64,000 bases of DNA from Arsenophonus nilaparvatae (GTDB taxonomy: Bacteria > Pseudomonadota > Gammaproteobacteria > Enterobacterales > Enterobacteriaceae). Shown here one piece after another: positions 1 to 9,684 of this stretch. Made by a program: the position numbers and the translations under genes. The stretch lies in the NCBI RefSeq assembly GCF_000757905.1, contig NZ_JRLH01000003.1; one strand, given 5' to 3'. Numbering within the stretch: the stretch's first letter is position 1; each line of letters opens with the position of its first letter. The notes under the pieces are model-generated. The model was not told the DNA's origin. It saw only the letters and a program-made list of their open reading frames with translations, and ran no database searches.

Positions 1-396
1 ACCTTTTTGTGGCTGCTGGATAGCGTTAGCAATGGTGCGAATTTTTTCTGGTATGGCTGCCAGAGAAGGTGTTCCTGTTACTTTTATTATTTTTACTCCT
101 GTTTGTTGAATTTGTTTTAGGACTAAATCGGGTTTAGCTTGTTCACTTGCTAAGATTAGTGTCGGGTATAGCGATAAAATGCTTTTAGCATTTAACATAC
201 GCATATAGCCTACGTCAGGAAGCTTTAATACCGATTCTGGTTGACGACTGGTACTATCTCGAGCAATAACCTGCTTTCCTTCATTAAGGGCAAAGATAAT
301 TTCAGTAATATCCCCTCCAAGGGTAATAATGCGTTCATTTGCCTGGGAATAAGGAATGAGTAAAAATATGATGATGGAGAGAAGCCCTAATTTCAT
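1..396 (-). CDS. hmuT: HmuT, periplasmic haem-binding protein (partial, 3' end outside window)
   Basis: This is the N-terminal 132 codons of the substrate-binding protein of a haem ABC importer; it captures haem in the periplasm and passes it to the HmuUV permease. The translation opens with a signal peptide (about residues 1-20, ending in SQA) and continues with ERIITLGGDITEIIFAL and then LPDVGYMRMLNAKSIL, both typical of HmuT/BtuF-like proteins. The ATG at 396 has an AGGAG about 10 bases upstream; an in-frame ATG at 417 overlaps the hmuS stop but lacks that site. It is the last visible gene of a hemP-hmuR-hmuS-hmuT locus. The gene runs off the left edge, so integrity cannot be judged. Confidence 0.88.
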   Translation of the reverse strand, partial: MKLGLLSIIIFLLIPYSQANERIITLGGDITEIIFALNEGKQVIARDSTSRQPESVLKLPDVGYMRMLNAKSILSLYPTLILASEQAKPDLVLKQIQQTGVKIIKVTGTPSLAAIPEKIRTIANAIQQPQKG

Positions 397-416
397 ATTA
401 AGTTTAACTCCTGTCA

Positions 417-1468
417 TTATATTTTAGTTAAGGTTGAAATTTGCTTTTGCCAATCTAATTGTTCAGGTTCTCCTTCGGTACGTTGACCAAATAGTTGAAT
501 GACTTGATTGCCATAGTGATCAAAAATTTCCAGGCTGGTGACTATACCATCCTTGGTTGGTTTACGTGTTACCCAACTGTTAGCGATGCCAGTTTCAATC
601 ACATTGAGGGAGAATTTTGTATTTAAAACATTAATTTTTTGTAGCGCGCTTTGTTTGTCATGATAAGCCGCCAGTTTTTGAATACATCTGGTAAATATTT
701 GCATGCATCCAAGGTTACCAACGAAGATCATAATTTCATTTTGTTGATTAAAGGCGGAGTGCAGGATGTGATAGAGAGAATGATTATTAACCTGATAAGC
801 AAGTTCGTCGCTAACTGCGGCGAAGATTTGTTGCCGTTTGACATTATGTTTTTGCAATAATTGAAAAAATTGATGAACATTGGTCATATTGCGCCAATCT
901 GTTTCTAGTTGTTTTTTTACCGCTTCGTTAATATGTGGTGGTTGTTGATAGGCAGTAATAGGACGCAAATTTAATGGTGGATTGGCGGTCATTTGATATT
1001 GATTGATTAACTTATACCAAACAGCCATATTGGTTTTTTCAGTGGCATAGATCTTATGTACAGTATACCATAATGATCAAAAACCTGAATACTGTGCTGT
1101 ATATTATCTGAAAATGTCTCAGTTAAGGCAAAGCTGATTGCCCAGTGATCAAGAAAAATACGCAAATCCAGTTCTCTGGGATTAAGAACAATACCAGTCA
1201 GGTTGTTTAAACGAATATTTTTGAATTCACCGATATGGATATGAGTGGCATATTTATTATTGGTAATTGCTTTTATTTCACCTAGATTTGCTAATTCAGG
1301 TAATAATAGTGTTGGGTTTATATTTAACCGTTTAGCATCATCAGCATTTGCACATGCATAAATCAATTCTGCTTCTGTGACATTTAAATAGTTTGCCGAT
1401 TCTGCCATTGATTGCAGATTATTCTGCTGTTTTGCCTGCTGGTAGCGGTTATAAAGTGAATCGTTCAT
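417..1468 (-). pseudogene. hmuS: HmuS/HemS haem-degrading/haem-carrier protein, frameshifted
   Basis: HmuS/HemS binds imported haem in the cytoplasm and releases iron or hands haem on; family length is about 345 residues. Here it is split. An N-terminal piece (153 codons from ATG 1468) ends in FDHYGILYIRS, and a second frame resumes as VHKIYATEKTNMAVWYKLI and runs to TAA at 417. Restoring one base near 1063 would give a continuous protein of about 350 residues with the repeated FDHYG motif in both halves, as in HemS. The site is not a homopolymer, so a simple run-length error is less likely. Both halves otherwise look conserved, which suggests a recent lesion. The start has AAGGAAATG upstream. 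Confidence 0.85.
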
Positions 1469-1820
1469 ACTTTCATTTCCTTATTAGGTATATTGTGTTG
1501 ATCCATAATTTATTTATTACTATCACTAACCTGCTATGCCTAATGTTGGACATAGGTGTAAATTGTAGGGTCTCTCTGATTTATTAAATTTAAAATCCTG
1601 TTTGTCATTACTAATAGCTTAAATAGAAATCTTTAGCTCTATAAACCACTTGTTGCTGTAGATTGTCTGATTTTTATTATTTTGTTTGTTTTTTGCGCTA
1701 AAAAACGTATTTATGACAAAATTTTGATCTGATAGAGAGAGATTTAGCAATAAAATTAATTGCCATGAGTAAAATAAATAAGTAATTACTCATGACTTGC
1801 TATTACGTTAATAAAAATAA
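1469..1820. other. hmuR-hmuS spacer with hairpin
   Basis: This spacer of about 350 bases lies between hmuR and hmuS and holds no gene. An inverted repeat with 9-bp arms (1764-1772 and 1786-1794, arm CATGAGTAA, loop 13) sits about 30 bases after the hmuR stop on the minus strand. It is followed by an AT-rich stretch but no clean U run. It could be an intercistronic processing hairpin or a weak terminator that lowers hmuST expression relative to hmuR. That role is inference. Confidence 0.45.
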
Positions 1821-3856
1821 TTACCAGCGATAATTAATTTTAAAATGTATATTCCTACCTTCCTGTGGAATACCTAATGATGAGGTGTAGGATTTATTAA
1901 ATGCATTGGTTAATGATAGGGTGGAATTTATGCCTGATAACCGCCCATTTCCTTGATAATATAGATAGAAGTCATTGGTACCATAACCCGTTTGTTGAGT
2001 GATAGGATTCCAATATTTATCTTTACCTCTATGGTCGCCAGAGCGATTAGTTCTGGCGGCAAACTGTCCAACCCAGCCCAATGAAAAGCCGCTATTAGCC
2101 AGTGGTACATCAAGTGAAGCCGTCAAACTTTCTGGTCGAATCGATGAAATGCTCATACCAGATGTGGTGTCTTTCGCATGAGTTCGATTGTAAGCGAGAA
2201 CAGCATTGAACCAAGGAGTGGTATAATTAATTCTACTATCTATACCATGAATAACAACAGATGGTGTATTGATGCTTAATGTTTTGCCAATGGGAGGAAA
2301 GCCATGAACTTCGGTCTTAATGTAATTAGTCGCTTTAGTATCAAAAATAGCGGTTCGCCATTGTAAGCTATTATTAGCCAGTAACATATTATCAAACTGT
2401 AAATTTACACCGTATTCAATTGTTTGATTGCGTTCAGGTTGTAGATTAGGGTTTGACGTAAAATAATTCATAGCGAAATGTTTTGAATCATTATAAATTT
2501 CATTTAAAGTAGGCGTTCTGTAGCCCTCGGCATAAGAACTAAAAATCTCCAACCAGTGTGTGGGAGTAAAGTTAACTGCGCCACGAGATGTCCATTGAGA
2601 ATCCTGATTGCTAGCGTATCTATCACTATCATTTCTATAGTTAGAATAACGAGTACCGATAGAAAATGTAATTGGTAATTTATTTAATCGAATTTCATCT
2701 TCTAACCAAACCGCTATATTGCGCAAGGTTGCCGCTGGAAAGCGATCCGCCAGTTTATTAGACTGTTGCTGTTGTTGATAAAATTCGCTCCCAATGTTGA
2801 ATTGGTGAGCAGCAAACTGGTTATGATCCCAGATAAAATGGTTAACTATCTTGCTTCCTTGGCTAATAAGGGAACGGTTTTCATCATTGTTTTTATTAAT
2901 AGGTTTTTGTTTGATTATTAGCTTACTGTAGTAAAGATCCCAATCTATAAGCCAATTTTCCGTATGAAGTGGATAAATTTTTTGTGTCAATTGAATATCA
3001 TATTGGCTGGTAATGCGATCGTAGCGGCTATTTTCGTAACGGCTAGGTTTGACAACTTCTGGGTTTCTAAGTTGTATTCCATCATTTTGATAATAGCGTA
3101 ATTGAGCTGAAATCATATATGATGGAGTGATTGCCCAGTTGCCCTTGGCGAATAGACTGTGAATATCTTCCTTATTAAAAGGAATTGAGCCATCACTGAG
3201 ATGAGGCGATCCCTTTGATCTTGTACTAAAGGCAATCAATCCATCAGTGTCGTCAGTTCTACCAAATAATAAGCTACCATATTGATATCCCTGATCATTA
3301 TGGCTATAGCCTAAGGTTAGAATAGCACCATGAGATTGCTCTGGAGCCAGCAGATCCCGTGCATTAACTGTTTTTAAGGCGATAGTACCACCAAGGGCTC
3401 CACTCCCATCTTGAAGGCTATTACTACCTTGTATAGCAATGATTTTTTTATAAACATTGGCTCTAGAAATGTGCCGGTGATTGCTCCTGCATCAATATCC
3501 TGCCGAATACCGTCAATGGTTATAAGAACCCCGGAACTTTCATAACCTCGCATGTTTAAATTTTGGCCATTGGTACTACCAAAGCCAGAGAGGCTAACAC
3601 CAGGAATGCTTTTTAATAAATCTAATGCGTTAGATGCGTATTGATATTTTGGCTTGCTAGTATCAATTACCGTATATGTTTTAGCGGTAGTGGATATATT
3701 TGGCATTGCTTGATCAGCGTATACAATAATGGTTTTATCGTCTGCTTTTGCCCAGGATGGCTGCGGAATCAGCATTCCGATGATATAAGGTACGCCATAT
3801 AGTGAATATTTAATATTATTAATTGATTTTAAGGCAGTTTTTTTCTTGAGACCCAT
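1821..3856 (-). pseudogene. hmuR: HmuR/HemR TonB-dependent haem receptor, frameshifted in an A7 run
   Basis: This is an outer-membrane TonB-dependent receptor that imports haem into the periplasm, about 678 residues when repaired, the usual family length. The first frame (ATG 3856, AGGA upstream) encodes a signal segment and plug domain with SIPGVSLSGFGSTNGQNLNM and MRGYESSGVLITIDGIRQD. It leaves frame after FLEPMFIKK at a run of seven A on the coding strand (T run 3443-3449). One extra A joins it to IQGSNSLQDGSGALGGTIAL and then an open beta-barrel that ends in the aromatic FKINYRW. No other lesion is visible. It may be dead, phase-variable through the homopolymer, or a sequencing run-length error. 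Confidence 0.88.
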
Positions 3857-3934
3857 AGGTATCCTTCCCTATTGTTATAATAGATCTAAAAATTAGCTGC
3901 CTGATAGTAGCTAGGTGGCTTGGTTTTGATTATT

Positions 3935-4117
3935 TTATTTGGTTAATATTAATTTTCCTGCTCTGGTCTGGCGTAATTGATAAATTTCACCTCGATGGTA
4001 GATATTAGCAACTCCTTTTTGATCCAATAAATGTTGGCTATTGATGGTATTAATCATCTGGGTTGTTATTTGTTTTACATCTGAATTTAGTAAATTACTT
4101 TGTCTGAGTTTATTCAT
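3935..4117 (-). CDS. hemP: HemP/HmuP family small haem-uptake protein
   Basis: This 60-residue protein belongs to the HemP/HmuP family, small proteins encoded just upstream of haem receptors and implicated as regulators or accessory factors of haem uptake. The conserved core is the C-terminal half: IYHRGEIYQLRQTRAGKLILTK carries the G-x-x-Y-x-L-R-x-T-R-x-G-K-L-I-L pattern. It lies 78 bases upstream of hmuR on the same strand and about 30 bases downstream of a perfect Fur box, so it is probably the first gene of an iron-repressed transcript. No strong Shine-Dalgarno is visible before the ATG at 4117. Confidence 0.85.
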   Translation of the reverse strand: MNKLRQSNLLNSDVKQITTQMINTINSQHLLDQKGVANIYHRGEIYQLRQTRAGKLILTK

Positions 4118-4146
4118 ATCGAAGAGGTATAACTAAATAATAGTAA

Positions 4147-4161
4147 TGATAATTATTATCA
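4147..4161. promoter_or_regulatory. Fur box upstream of hemP
   Basis: The sequence TGATAATTATTATCA is an exact 7-1-7 inverted repeat matching the minimal Fur-binding consensus TGATAAT-N-ATTATCA, embedded in a longer AATGATAATTATTATCATT. It lies 30 bases upstream of the hemP start, where Fur-Fe2+ would block the promoter. This supports iron repression of the whole haem locus. It remains intact although hmuR and hmuS are frameshifted. Confidence 0.85.
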
Positions 4162-4164
4162 TTA

Positions 4165-4940
4165 TTGTTTTATTGTTAATCAAGGTTTTTCATCTGCAGA
4201 TAAACAGTGATAAAGTGAAATAATGATAAATAATTAAGAAATTTATTTTAAAAACAATAAAATAGAATTATTCTCATAAAGGATGGTTGAAAGAATATAA
4301 ATAATTTTTATAAAGCAGGATTATTATTTTAGATGGTACTAGAATAATCAGTAATATTTATCTGTTTTTTATAGTTTTTTATTCATTCTTTGAGCAATAA
4401 AATAGATAATAAATATGTTTTTTAATCTAAATGCAATTATATAATAAAATGTTATTATTTTAAATAATGGATTTTATTTGTTTATATTATAGTCAGAATA
4501 TATCGTTCAAAACTTTTATTTGATTTTCATGGTATTCCATTCACTTATTTATTGTTAACTTTAGGTTATTTTTACTATTTTATTTATATTCAGTGACGTT
4601 AAAAAAAATAACATCGTTGAAATTTGTAAATTATATGTTTAATTATATCTGGACGGATGACAGACCAGATTATGATATAGAATAAGGTTTATTTACTGTT
4701 ATATAATAGAAATCAAATAATAATATATGGTATTAGATAATCAATTGAATGGTAAATGAATAACAGGTAAAGTTTATGCATGTTTTATTATTAATCAATA
4801 TTTGGCAGGCTTAATTAAAAATATGAATATTTATTGGTAAGTATCTTACTTTATAGCAGATGCGCTTTAGATTTTATAAATAAAAGTCAATAATGTCATT
4901 ATAAATCAATTAGTTATCATTAATATTACTATTTGCAATA
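4165..4940. other. AT-rich spacer with no visible gene
   Basis: About 775 bases of very AT-rich DNA separate the haem locus from the RprA terminator. I see no reading frame with a credible start and protein-like composition, no tRNA and no mobile-element end. It may be the relic of lost genes: E. coli carries ydiL and others next to rprA. No recognisable remnants remain. Confidence 0.5.
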
Positions 4941-4941
4941 G

Positions 4942-5045
4942 AAAAAAAAAGCCTATCATGGGCTGACAGGCAAAGACTACACACAGCAATATTCTGTAGG
5001 TTTCATAATTTTTTATTGCATAATAATGCTAGGAATATTGAAACC
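4942..5045 (-). ncRNA. rprA: RprA small regulatory RNA
   Basis: RprA is an Hfq-dependent sRNA that activates rpoS translation and is induced by the Rcs system. The 3' part is diagnostic: the minus strand reads TGCTGTGTGTAGTCTTTGCC, as I recall it from E. coli RprA, followed by a terminator hairpin (GCCTGTCA, loop GCCCA, TGATAGGC) and nine U (A run 4942-4950). A TATAAA -10-like hexamer at 5051-5056 predicts a start near 5044 and a length of about 104 nt, the E. coli size. Position agrees: rprA lies downstream of ydiK in E. coli, as here. The 5' half is much less conserved, so the 5' end is approximate. Confidence 0.85.
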
Positions 5046-5083
5046 AATAATTTATAAAGAGGTTAATCTATAAGCATTATATT

Positions 5084-5097
5084 AAGATAACTCTAAG
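5084..5097. promoter_or_regulatory. possible RcsB box upstream of rprA
   Basis: TAAGATAACTCTAA resembles the RcsAB/RcsB consensus TAAGAATATTCCTA at 9 of 14 positions. Its centre lies about 46 bases upstream of the predicted RprA start, where RcsB binds at E. coli rprA. A second weaker candidate, with TAAGAATT, is at 5108-5121. The match is modest in an AT-rich region and is offered as a guess guided by position. Confidence 0.35.
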
Positions 5098-5303
5098 ATT
5101 TTATCACTAAGAATTATCTCAATAAAAATTTCACTTTATAGTATAATTATATAAGATTATTATTTAATCATACTAATGTTAAAATTAATGAAATTTAATT
5201 GTACGGCATTAATCGGTATTTTGGAAAATTTTTAGCGCAACAAATTTCAAATAATTTAAGTATAATGATTAACAAGAATATTAATTAAGTCAATCATTTT
5301 AAT

Positions 5304-6413
5304 TTAAGGATCTTTCTTATATAAATTAGATTTGGTTAAATTATTTGATAACTTAGCTGGTTTCGAAACCTCATTCATCCAGGCGGTTAGTAAATTATGT
5401 GAGACAGCTAAAACGACTGGACCAATAAAAAGACCAATTACGCCAAATGATAAAATTCCACCAATAACGCCAATCAAAATAAGTATCATTGATAAATTCG
5501 CTCCCATCCTTATTAAAATAGGACGTAGTACGCCATCCATTGTTGCGACAATTATGCTCCATACAATCATAATAATGGCCCAGCTGGTATTGCCTGACCA
5601 GAATAACCATACTATGGAGGGTACCATAATCAATAATGGTCCAAGTTGGGCAACACAACATACAAAGATAAGAATTGTTAATATTGCAGCATAAGGAATA
5701 TCTGCCAAAGCTAAACCAATGCCACTGGTAATCGCTTGTATTAATGCGGTAACTACTACACCTAATGCAACAGCGCGAATTGATTGGCCTGCAAGTAGGA
5801 TCGCGGTATCGCCTCGCGTACCTGCCAGGCGAATGGCAAAATGCCGAATACTTAATATAACACTTTCTCCCTGCAAATAGAGTAATGCACTAAATAGTAA
5901 CATTACGACAAGATGAAACACGAAACGCCCGGCATTAATGGCTTGCGCTAAGAACCAGCTGGTTGCTTCTCCAACATACGGTTGTAGTTTAGCAATTAAT
6001 GTATTACCGCCATTCGCGACCAATGTATGCCAACCATAAAAGAGTTTATTACCTATAAATGGTAGGTTTTTTAACCACAATAGCTCGGGTAATCTAATTT
6101 CAGTTGGTGATTTTGCCCATTCAATCAGTGGGCCACTGTTTTGAATAATGCTACCAATTAGTATTGCAAAAGGAATAACAAATAATAATATTACTAATAG
6201 AGTCATCGCTATACTTGCTAGCCATTTTTTATGCCATAGTTTACTTTCAATTTTTTTAAATAATGGCCAGGTTGCAATAACCACCATGCCTGCCCAGAGA
6301 AAACCAAGTATGAATGGTTTCAATACCCAAAAACATGCAGTTATCATCAATAAAATAGCAATTATGCTAAAAATGAATTTGGGTAAATCATTAGGAGATT
6401 GCGCTTTTTCCAT
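5304..6413 (-). CDS. ydiK: YdiK, AI-2E/PerM family membrane transporter
   Basis: This 369-residue polytopic inner-membrane protein belongs to the AI-2E transporter (PerM/TqsA-like) family; its substrate is not established. It has a pair of N-terminal membrane segments (about residues 12-45), another at 63-90, a large loop region with WLKNLPFIGNKLFYGW, and a C-terminal cluster of hydrophobic helices. The family signature PYAAILTILIFVCCVAQLGPLLIMVP is near residues 235-260. Gene order (rprA, ydiK, then divergent ydiJ) matches E. coli and supports the name. It is transcribed away from ydiJ and toward rprA; no terminator of its own is obvious. Confidence 0.87.
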   Translation of the reverse strand: MEKAQSPNDLPKFIFSIIAILLMITACFWVLKPFILGFLWAGMVVIATWPLFKKIESKLWHKKWLASIAMTLLVILLFVIPFAILIGSIIQNSGPLIEWAKSPTEIRLPELLWLKNLPFIGNKLFYGWHTLVANGGNTLIAKLQPYVGEATSWFLAQAINAGRFVFHLVVMLLFSALLYLQGESVILSIRHFAIRLAGTRGDTAILLAGQSIRAVALGVVVTALIQAITSGIGLALADIPYAAILTILIFVCCVAQLGPLLIMVPSIVWLFWSGNTSWAIIMIVWSIIVATMDGVLRPILIRMGANLSMILILIGVIGGILSFGVIGLFIGPVVLAVSHNLLTAWMNEVSKPAKLSNNLTKSNLYKKDP

Positions 6414-6627
6414 ATATTAGCCTGATTATAAAGAATGATGGGTGCATATTATCAATTGTCTATTACATGATTAATCATGTTTTTTGTATCTAATAAAAGT
6501 AGGGTGATGATGGAAATTGTATTGTTTACAAAATGTTAATTGCCAAATTTTGTCTGGTATGTACTCTCAGTCAAAGATAGTACATAAATTGCAAAGTGAA
6601 CACTAATTAAAAAGAGTTACTAGTATA

Positions 6628-9600
6628 ATGATCCCACGTATAGGACGCGCTCATCAAATCAGTCAGCAGATAACAACCTATTTAACGACATTAAAAGACC
6701 GAGGTTTTAGCGGAGATTTAACCACCAGTTATGCTGAACGTTTATCAATGGCAACAGATAATAGTATTTATCAACTTACACCTCAAGCTGTTGTCTATCC
6801 ACGTTCGACTAGCGATGTTCAATTGTTGGTGAAACTTGCCATTGATAAACAATTTCAGTCATTAACCTTTACACCCAGAGGTGGTGGCACAGGAACCAAT
6901 GGCCAGGCTTTGACTGAAGGCATTATGGTTGATATGTCGCGCTATATGCAAAAAATTTTGCAAATTAATGTGGCAGAAAAATGGGTTAGAGTCGAAGCTG
7001 GTGTGATAAAAGATCAACTTAACCAATTTTTGGCACCTTATGGTTATTTTTTTTCACCTGAATTATCAACCAGTAACCGAGCCACCTTGGGTGGCATGAT
7101 CAATACTGATGCTTCAGGTCAAGGCTCATTAGTTTATGGTAAAACATCGGATCATGTACTGAGTGTTAAAGCTATTTTACTTGGTGGAGAGGTATTAGAA
7201 ACCTATCCGATGACAGTTGAGTTAGCGGAGCGTTTTTCACAGCAGCAATCAACTATTGGTCGCATATATAGCACCGTTTATCACCATTGTCGTCAGCAGC
7301 GACAGCTAATTTTGGCTAAATTTCCGCGATTAAATAGATTTTTAACCGGTTATGATTTGCGCCACGTGTTTGACGATACTATGACGCAATTTGATTTAAC
7401 CCGAATTTTAACCGGCTCTGAAGGGACGCTGGCTTTCATTACCGAAGCTAAGCTAAATATTACTCCATTACCTAAAATAAGACGATTAGTTAATATAAAG
7501 TATGACTCATTTGATTCAGCGTTACGTAATGCACCAGTTATGGTGGCAGCCAAAGCATTATCAGTGGAAACGGTTGATACTAAAATCCTCTCTTTAGCGC
7601 GTGATGATATTATCTGGCATTCAGTGAGTAAATTAATTAACGATGTTGATGACAAAAAATTATCAGCATTAAATATTGTTGAATTTAGTGGGGATAGTGA
7701 AGAAAAAATTAATCAACAATTAACCCGTTTATGTTCACAATTGGATAAGTTAATCCAAGCCGGTAATTCGGGGATCCTTGATTATCATATATGTCATCGA
7801 TTAGCAGATATTGAAAATATCTATACGATGAGAAAAAAAGCAGTTGGCCTATTGGCTAATACCAAAGGATTAGCAAAACCGATACCGTTCGTAGAGGATA
7901 CTTGCGTGCCACCGGAGCATTTAGCCGATTACATTGCTGAATTTCGTGCGTTGCTCGACCGCAATAATTTAGCTTATGGCATGTTTGGACATGTTGATGC
8001 AGGGGTATTACATGTTCGCCCGGTGATGGATATGTGTGATCCTCAACAAGAAGTATTAATGAAACAAATTTCAGATCAAATTGCTCAACTTACTGCTAAA
8101 TATGGCGGCTTATTATGGGGGGAACACGGTAAAGGTTTTCGCTCAGCCTATGGCCCACAATTTTTTGGTGAAAAGCTTTATCAAATACTCTGTCAAATTA
8201 AAACCGCATTTGATCCCTTTAATCAATTAAACCCAGGAAAAATATGCTCATCTATTAATGTAGCGCTCCCGTTAATGCCTATCGATGCTGTAAAAAGAGG
8301 AACCTATGATCGCACTATCCCGATCAAAGTGAGGGAAACATTTCAGCAGGTTATGGCCTGTAATGGTAATGGTTTGTGCTTTAATTTTGACGTTAATAGT
8401 CCAATGTGTCCTTCAATGAAAATTTCCCAGCAACGAATTCATTCGCCAAAAGGCCGAGCAACATTAATGCGAGAATGGTTAAGATTACAGGTTAAGCAAG
8501 GCGTAAACTTAGCGTTATTTGCTGAAGATATTAATAGTTATAAACTCTCTTGGCCGCAAAAAATAACACGCCTATACCATACCTTGCGAGCTAAGAGTGG
8601 ACAGTATGATTTTTCCCATGAAGTAAAAGAAGCGATGGCGGGTTGTTTAGCCTGCAAAGCGTGTTCAACCCAATGCCCAGTTAAAATTGATGTTCCATCG
8701 TTTAGGGCAAAATTTTTAGCCCTCTATTATAGTCGTTATTTGCGACCAATTAGTGACTACCTGGTTGCCAATATTGAATTAACTTTGCCGCTGATGGCAA
8801 AACAACCACGCTGGTTTAATTTTATATTACGGCAAGGGTGGATACAAACCCTAGGTCACAAGGTGATTGGGCTAACGGATTTTCCTCAACTGTCTACACC
8901 CAGTTTACAACAACAATTGGCTGGTCATGCAGCATTGTCTCTGTCATTGCCACAATTAGAAAGCTTACCTGAAGAGACTCGCAGCCAATTTGTTTTTGTC
9001 GTCCAAGATCCATTTACTAGTTATTATGATGCAAGGGTAGTTGCAGATTTTATCCATTTAATTGAAATATTAGGTTATCGGCCTATATTGTTGCCATTTT
9101 CTGCTAATGGAAAAGCGTTGCATATTAAAGGATATTTAACCCGTTTTGCCAAAACAGCGCAAAAAACAGCGGATTTTCTTAACCGCTTAGCGCAATTATC
9201 AATTCCGATGGTCGGTATTGATCCAGCCTTAGTGCTCTGTTATCGCGATGAATATAGCCAGATCCTTGGTAATAAACGGGGTAAATTCGAAGTTAAATTA
9301 GTTAATGAGTGGCTGATGACAGTATTAGCGCCAAAGCCAGCAGCGAAGTTAACGGCTGAAAAATGGTATCTATTAGGGCATTGTACCGAGATGTCATTGT
9401 TAGCTGATAGTGCCCAACAATGGATTAAAATTTTTGCTCAGTTTGGTCGTCAACTTATTAATGTTAATGTTGGTTGTTGCGGCATGGCAGGAACTTATGG
9501 TCATGAGGTTAAACATCTGGCTAATTCAAAGGGAATTTATGCCTTATCTTGGGGAAATCGATTACAAAAATTACCCAAAACACGTTGTCTAGCAACAGGT

Positions 9601-9684
9601 TACTCTTGTCGCAGTCAAGTAAAACGAATTGAAAATGAAACAATAAAACATCCTTTACAAGCGTTATTGGAGATATTTAAATGA
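6628..9684 (+). CDS. ydiJ: YdiJ, FAD-linked oxidoreductase with 4Fe-4S and CCG domains
   Basis: This 1018-residue protein joins a GlcD/D-lactate-dehydrogenase-type FAD module to a C-terminal iron-sulfur module, as in YdiJ, which is linked to D-2-hydroxyacid (D-2-hydroxyglutarate) oxidation. The FAD-binding motif TPRGGGTGTNGQAL is near residue 85. FAD_lactate C-domain features include GMFGHVDAGVLHVRP (about 450) and LLWGEHGKGFR (about 490). A ferredoxin-type CLACKACSTQCP lies near 673, and the CCG-domain motif VGCCGMAGTYGH near 950. Full length matches the family. The stop overlaps menI by four bases, so the two are probably cotranscribed. Exact substrate in this organism is unknown. Confidence 0.92.
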   Translation: MIPRIGRAHQISQQITTYLTTLKDRGFSGDLTTSYAERLSMATDNSIYQLTPQAVVYPRSTSDVQLLVKLAIDKQFQSLTFTPRGGGTGTNGQALTEGIMVDMSRYMQKILQINVAEKWVRVEAGVIKDQLNQFLAPYGYFFSPELSTSNRATLGGMINTDASGQGSLVYGKTSDHVLSVKAILLGGEVLETYPMTVELAERFSQQQSTIGRIYSTVYHHCRQQRQLILAKFPRLNRFLTGYDLRHVFDDTMTQFDLTRILTGSEGTLAFITEAKLNITPLPKIRRLVNIKYDSFDSALRNAPVMVAAKALSVETVDTKILSLARDDIIWHSVSKLINDVDDKKLSALNIVEFSGDSEEKINQQLTRLCSQLDKLIQAGNSGILDYHICHRLADIENIYTMRKKAVGLLANTKGLAKPIPFVEDTCVPPEHLADYIAEFRALLDRNNLAYGMFGHVDAGVLHVRPVMDMCDPQQEVLMKQISDQIAQLTAKYGGLLWGEHGKGFRSAYGPQFFGEKLYQILCQIKTAFDPFNQLNPGKICSSINVALPLMPIDAVKRGTYDRTIPIKVRETFQQVMACNGNGLCFNFDVNSPMCPSMKISQQRIHSPKGRATLMREWLRLQVKQGVNLALFAEDINSYKLSWPQKITRLYHTLRAKSGQYDFSHEVKEAMAGCLACKACSTQCPVKIDVPSFRAKFLALYYSRYLRPISDYLVANIELTLPLMAKQPRWFNFILRQGWIQTLGHKVIGLTDFPQLSTPSLQQQLAGHAALSLSLPQLESLPEETRSQFVFVVQDPFTSYYDARVVADFIHLIEILGYRPILLPFSANGKALHIKGYLTRFAKTAQKTADFLNRLAQLSIPMVGIDPALVLCYRDEYSQILGNKRGKFEVKLVNEWLMTVLAPKPAAKLTAEKWYLLGHCTEMSLLADSAQQWIKIFAQFGRQLINVNVGCCGMAGTYGHEVKHLANSKGIYALSWGNRLQKLPKTRCLATGYSCRSQVKRIENETIKHPLQALLEIFK

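Noticed and set aside
651..860. 69-codon plus-strand frame inside hmuS
   Set aside because: Complement of the conserved C-terminal half of hmuS; no independent evidence of coding.
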